Notes under the pieces: generated by a model
The model's database searches: none
The model's input: the letters and a program-made list of their open reading frames with translations, nothing else
What the model was told of the DNA's origin: nothing
Made by a program: the position numbers and the translations under genes
Shown: in pieces, positions 60,237-64,000 of the stretch
How the letters are laid out: every line of letters starts with the position of its first letter
Numbering within the stretch: the stretch's first letter is position 1
DNA from: Taenia hydatigena
Lineage: Eukaryota; Platyhelminthes; Cestoda; Cyclophyllidea; Taeniidae
Assembly (NCBI GenBank): GCA_036345935.2
Contig: JADWOT020000002.1
Span: forward strand, 5,755,756-5,819,755
Reading direction: 5' to 3'
DNA length: 64,000 bases

Positions 60237-60835
60237 ATGTTCTACCCGTGGTGTCTCATTTTGTTGGTGGCTCCCATTTTGGCAAGGGGAAACAAAGCAA
60301 CTGTCCGTAAGTGAGATTTTAACAATGGAATTCCCATTAGCATTGGGTTATGAGCACATGAAATGTCACAACATTTTTGATTCCAAAACACTGATTTAAC
60401 GCAGGCTATAGGAGTGCATTCTGGTGTCTTCACTCAGTTCGAACACATCATGCTCGCAGATCGTAAATAAATGCAAACGGCAACACTGAGTAGTCATGTT
60501 GGCTGACTGGCACTTTTCCATTTCTGTTCAAGGGACAATCCCAAGTGAGAATCAACTACAAGAGCACTTTCAGTTGGATCCTGTGGGATCGAATTTCATT
60601 CGCTTAACGTGGAATGAGGAGGAATTCAGTGATATGCGCAATGGCAACATCACAGTAAAGGCAGCACTGAAATCTGAGCCGACACGCGCACTATCTGAAT
60701 CTGCGTACCTCAGCGAAGGAGAAGTGATTCTTGTCGGACTGAAGCCCAACTCATTATACACAGTGACTGTGACAGGAACGCATAAAGAAAAGAAGATTTT
60801 TGAATTCACAGACAATATTCAAACACCAGAATTCG
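60237..60835 (+). CDS. EG95/45W-like oncosphere antigen, exons 1-2 (FN3 domain)
   Basis: Exon 1 (60237-60306) starts with ATG and encodes a typical secretory signal, MFYPWCLILLVAPILA, then a phase 1 GTAAGT donor. After a 226-nt intron, exon 2 (60533-60835, phase 1 to 1) encodes one complete FN3 domain: EHFQLDPVGSNFIRLTW, then EVILVGLKPNSLYTVTV, and FTDNIQTPEFG before GTAAG. Signal exon, single FN3 exon and a short hydrophobic tail exon is the three-exon plan of taeniid host-protective antigens, which are secreted or surface proteins of the invasive larva. The invariant FN3 Trp is present. The third exon is not resolved. Candidates are a hydrophobic reading near 61081-61141 (MLLCILLIEVIVTS) and an exon after the acceptor at about 61189 (LLLQFLPFWPF), but neither keeps phase cleanly, so the tail may be broken. 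A broken second copy follows. Confidence 0.7.
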
Positions 60836-61833
60836 GTAAGTTAAAAGACGAGATTATGCTGCCAGATGCCATATCACTGACACTTGTCAGTGGAGGTATC
60901 GACTGCCTTCCCAACACAGAAGAATTGGTTGGGCCTAATACTGGGTACCGATTCTCAGCGCTCATTGGCAAACCTTGCTCTATAAGGCACCATTTGCGAA
61001 AATTAATTCAGCAGTCCTCGTGACGCAATGGGTGTACTCGGTGCGTCTACTGACCCGTCGTCAACCTCCTCCATTTCGGCATGTTACTTTGTATTCTGCT
61101 CATTGAAGTCATCGTCACTTCCGCCTTCTCCAACTCTGTTTAATTCCGATTTGCACCACCGCCTTACTATTAGTAATGCCAATTGTAGGGCTCCTCCAGG
61201 CACCACTTCAAATGGCACTAATCAAACGTGTGCTGACAAGGAGCTGCTTGATTGCCCAATGTTGCTGCTCCAGTTTTTACCCTTTTGGCCATTTAAATCT
61301 ACAAATGCACATTAGCGCGTCATGACAAGGTTCGAGGTAGGGTTAAAATAAGGGTGAAGGCAAACATCCTGACTGTCTAGTAACATGTTGCACTTTCCAC
61401 AATCTTGCTAGCGAAAGGGGTAGAAGAGTCGGACCGCATCTGCAATTACTTTAAGTTGGTCTGTTTGAAGTTTAGCAATATCTTGTAAATGTCACTTTGA
61501 CTGAATGGCACAGAGTTTTCGCGTGATACTAGCTGAAGCGGAGTAATAGTCGTGTCTATCCTGTCAATGACTCGTTCACCGTTGTTGCTTTAAAACGAAA
61601 TGGAGGCATTGTTCACCACGCGTGTTGTGGAGAGCTCTTTTCACGCATTTTGAACTCAATGTGCTCTCGTGTCGTACAGAGGCGGAATTCTCCCTCCCCT
61701 TCAAAACTAGTTGATGTAATGCGCTCGCTTCATTCCGTCGACAGCGGCAGTCTAGACAAGCGCAATTTACACCATTGAGCAGTCACTTTGGCTGGTTAGC
61801 ACATTTCCTATTTTGTAAACTTGACGGTTTTAG

Positions 61834-62124
61834 ACGAAAGTCTTCTGCTGATGCACTTCCACTGGCATCCTGCGAGTTCTAACGCCATTCGCCTAAGTTG
61901 AAATTTGGCAGACCTGGATGAAGCTGACGATGTAAAAATCACAATTCGGGCGGTGTCGACTTCTGAGATCGACTCCGGAAGGTCAGCATCCGCTTCCGCC
62001 AGCGCAAGAGAAGTCACTCTTGACGGACTGACGCCCAACACGACATACACAGTGACTGTGGTGGCAGTGCATGATGAAACCCCATTCATGGAATTCAACA
62101 ACACGATTCAAACACTCAGCACTG
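61834..62124 (+). pseudogene. second EG95-like FN3 exon, with nonsense codon
   Basis: After a TTTTAG acceptor, a phase 1 to 1 exon encodes an FN3 domain similar to the one at 60.5-60.8 kb: HFHWHPASSNAIRLS, then EVTLDGLTPNTTYTVTV, ending in QTLSTG before a GTGAGT donor. The invariant Trp after IRLS is replaced by TGA at 61899-61901, exactly where the upstream copy has TGG. No signal-peptide exon was found between 61.32 and 61.83 kb. About 75 bp into the downstream intron, the segment around CGACTGCCTTCC (about 62195) matches the upstream copy's intron (about 60904), so this is a tandem genomic duplication. A single substitution explains the stop. Confidence 0.7.
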
Positions 62125-63386
62125 GTGAGTCAGTGTGTTTGGTTATGCAGAAAGGGACCACATTGGGTAATAGCATTTGTCAGCAGAGGCATCGACTGCC
62201 TTCCTGCACGAGAGTATTGCTTGAGCTTACCACTGAGTCCCAATCATTGACGCCTATTTCGTAGCCCTTTACCTTCATATGGCAGTTATGTTTGTCTTGA
62301 ACTTCTTAACAGACTATTGGTCAAATGCTCTTGTGCATGCAGAGCAGAGACATTTGGCAGAAATAATCTTACTGCTATCTTCTGGGGGTTGTTTAACCAA
62401 GGAGAGGATGGCCAATGCGATGAGACAGACGTGAAGCGCCATCTTTAATTCACATATACGTTGCATTCACAAATCATCGCGCATTTATAAGATCGGTCTG
62501 CACTTATTTCAACCGAGAATCTATACTGGCCTTGATGCGCAAGACGACTTCTCCATTCACACCATGAAAGCTATCATGTGTGAACGCGCGGGAGCACTAA
62601 GTTGCTAGGAGTCGAAATATGGGCCACGTGCAAAGTAGATTCGTGTGAGACTCTGGGTAGACTTCCGTGTCACTTTACACTCGTCTGTTGCGTGTGAGGC
62701 GTAATTCAGAAGCTGCGTCAGCCTTATAGCATCCTCGACTTACTCAAGTACTGGGGGACTGGTGTGACTGCAATTGCGAATCCTCACTACGTGTGGCCAT
62801 GCTTTCCTATGATTAACAGATGTGTCATGTTTGAGCTTGAGGGGGACAATTCGTGACTCGTGTACGGGATGCCAAGCTTATTACTAGTCACATGCGTGCT
62901 GTGAAATATGCAGTGCTTGCTTCCTGTCCAAGAGGAATGTAGCCGCAATTGTGGCCTAGCGCAACTATCTTTGGAAGTGAATAGATGTATCCAATTTTGA
63001 GAAGTCAGCTAATGCCACATGAAAATAAGTGACTTAAAACAGAGGAATCCATGTTCGCCAATGGATAAAATGCGAATGCAGCGAATAAAGGAGACAGAAC
63101 GCTCTAGAGAGCAGTAGGACTAGTCCACTGACAGAATAGGTGGAGGAAGGGCTTGAACTTGATTCAAGCGTATCAGCTTTGGATTTTGTGCGAAAGCGAT
63201 TAGCTTGCCTTTGGCTTAATTTCAACTGATGCCCCTTCGCTGACATTCTGGCCAGTCCGTGGCACATTCTTCAGCAGCAGCGTGAATACGCAAGAACCAC
63301 TATCCTTATAATCGTGCGTATTCAAAACTGGGTGATATGCGTAGGGATGCGCAGCTATAACGCAAAGATTGGAGCTACTGGTGTGG
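62125..63386. other. no gene recognised downstream of the FN3 pseudogene
   Basis: The first 100 bp match the intron of the intact FN3 copy. Beyond that no tail exon, FN3 unit or other feature was seen. Confidence 0.4.
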
Positions 63387-63746
63387 CTATGGGACCCCCA
63401 CCCGTTGAAGATGCATTGGCTGCTTAAGCCACTCCCAACCAGGACCGCGTGCTACACGAACAGTGAACAAATTGCAGTTTGGCTTATGATAGACTATAAA
63501 AGTGCCTCTAAGCTTCCTTTTGAGTTGCTTTGCATCTAGTATGACAACATCACAATTTGTGTTTTGCATAACATAGAAGAGTACCTGTGCTCCAAAACGA
63601 AGAAATGAACAGACGATGTCGTTTAATGAAAGCAAGGAAACAAAGTGTGGCGCGTTGCGAAGGATAAAGGTGAAATAATCCTTTTCACAGCATGGTGGAG
63701 TGCTTTGATGGCAGAATAGGAAATGATTGGAGTGGCAGTAATGCAT
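63387..63746 (-). CDS. 119-codon exon-like ORF near the window end, unknown
   Basis: Minus-strand frame reading YFTFILRNAPHFVSLLSLND, then VVILDAKQLKRKLRGTFIVY and beyond. It has well-balanced composition and a possible donor inside (GCACAG|GTACTC). It could be an exon of a gene continuing beyond the window. Not recognised. Confidence 0.27.
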   Translation of the reverse strand: MHYCHSNHFLFCHQSTPPCCEKDYFTFILRNAPHFVSLLSLNDIVCSFLRFGAQVLFYVMQNTNCDVVILDAKQLKRKLRGTFIVYHKPNCNLFTVRVARGPGWEWLKQPMHLQRVGVP

Positions 63747-63947
63747 TTATTATCGGTTATTTGGAAACTGTTACGAAACAACCTCAAAAAAGCTGTCATC
63801 TTAAGTCCACCACACAAGCCGCTTCCTTTATTCAACCCCCAGTGCGTTGGAGACGAGTTCAGCCATTCTGCCATCACACTAGCGGTTAAGCGCCGTTTCC
63901 CCTCATCCCCCGCCTGTAGACGAGAAAGAAGGGAGAGAGGTGAGGTG

Positions 63948-63972
63948 GAAGAGCTGAGAGAGAGAGTGAGCG
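63948..63972 (+). repeat. GA-rich simple repeat at the window end
   Basis: An AGAGAGAGAGAGTGAG stretch inside a purine-rich segment from 63925 to the end. It may be the start of another block of the purine-skewed family continuing beyond the window. Confidence 0.45.
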
Positions 63973-64000
63973 GGGTGCTATGCCAACAATGCAGAGCATG

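Noticed and set aside
1..64000. tRNA genes, spliced-leader RNA genes, CRISPR arrays and telomere repeats.
   Set aside because: Looked for B-box, spliced-leader-like, regularly spaced repeat and TTAGGG signals by eye; none convincing.

Overview
The window looks like nuclear DNA of a cyclophyllidean tapeworm, most likely a taeniid (Taenia, Hydatigera or Echinococcus group). The best marker is at 60.2-62.1 kb: a signal-peptide exon followed by a phase 1-1 exon encoding a single fibronectin type III (FN3) domain. This is the architecture and sequence pattern of the EG95/45W/TSOL18 family of oncosphere host-protective antigens, a family known from taeniids. A second, broken FN3 copy lies directly downstream. 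Other signs agree: small GT-AG introns (68 to about 270 nt), roughly 40% GC, few long ORFs, and no bacterial gene organisation or ribosome-binding sites.

Layout. 0.8-3.3 kb (-): six exons of an ankyrin-repeat gene, disabled by stops and frameshifts. 9.4-11.3 kb (+): pseudogene copy of an E2 ubiquitin-conjugating enzyme. 14.3-15.35 kb (+): inverted, deleted copy of the ankyrin gene, with one more ankyrin-like exon at 17.6 kb. 19.1-19.7 kb (-) and 23.5-24.3 kb (+): an inverted pair carrying a small unidentified gene. 27.4-27.8 kb (-): an unidentified terminal coding stretch with one in-frame TAG. 30.3-32.35 kb (-): the apparently intact E2-like gene, four exons and about 473 codons. 33.08-36.10 and 42.32-46.0 kb: the arms of a large palindrome. 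The 6.2 kb spacer holds a repeat block (36.2-37.56 kb) and an unidentified multi-exon gene encoding a membrane segment (37.8-40.0 kb, -). 46-60 kb: scattered exon-like ORFs plus another copy of the repeat family (53.3-55.0 kb). 60.2-62.1 kb: the FN3 antigen locus.

The strongest unexplained signal is the palindrome and its repeat family. The inner 1.6-1.8 kb of each arm is nearly identical, while the outer part is only about 80-85% similar, which suggests continuing arm-to-arm gene conversion. Both arms carry, at mirrored positions, an 18-nt exact match to the universal 5' end of 18S rRNA, followed by non-rRNA sequence. The wider family is strongly purine/pyrimidine strand-skewed, has recurring TATAAGTAGT-type markers and a conserved CTATAAAAGG box, and occurs in at least six blocks here. 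Every segmental duplication I could trace, apart from the tandem FN3 pair, is inverted.

Limits: all calls come from reading the sequence by eye. No alignments, splice models or database searches were run, so percent identities and most exon edges are estimates. Several exon-like ORFs are listed with low confidence and no assigned function.
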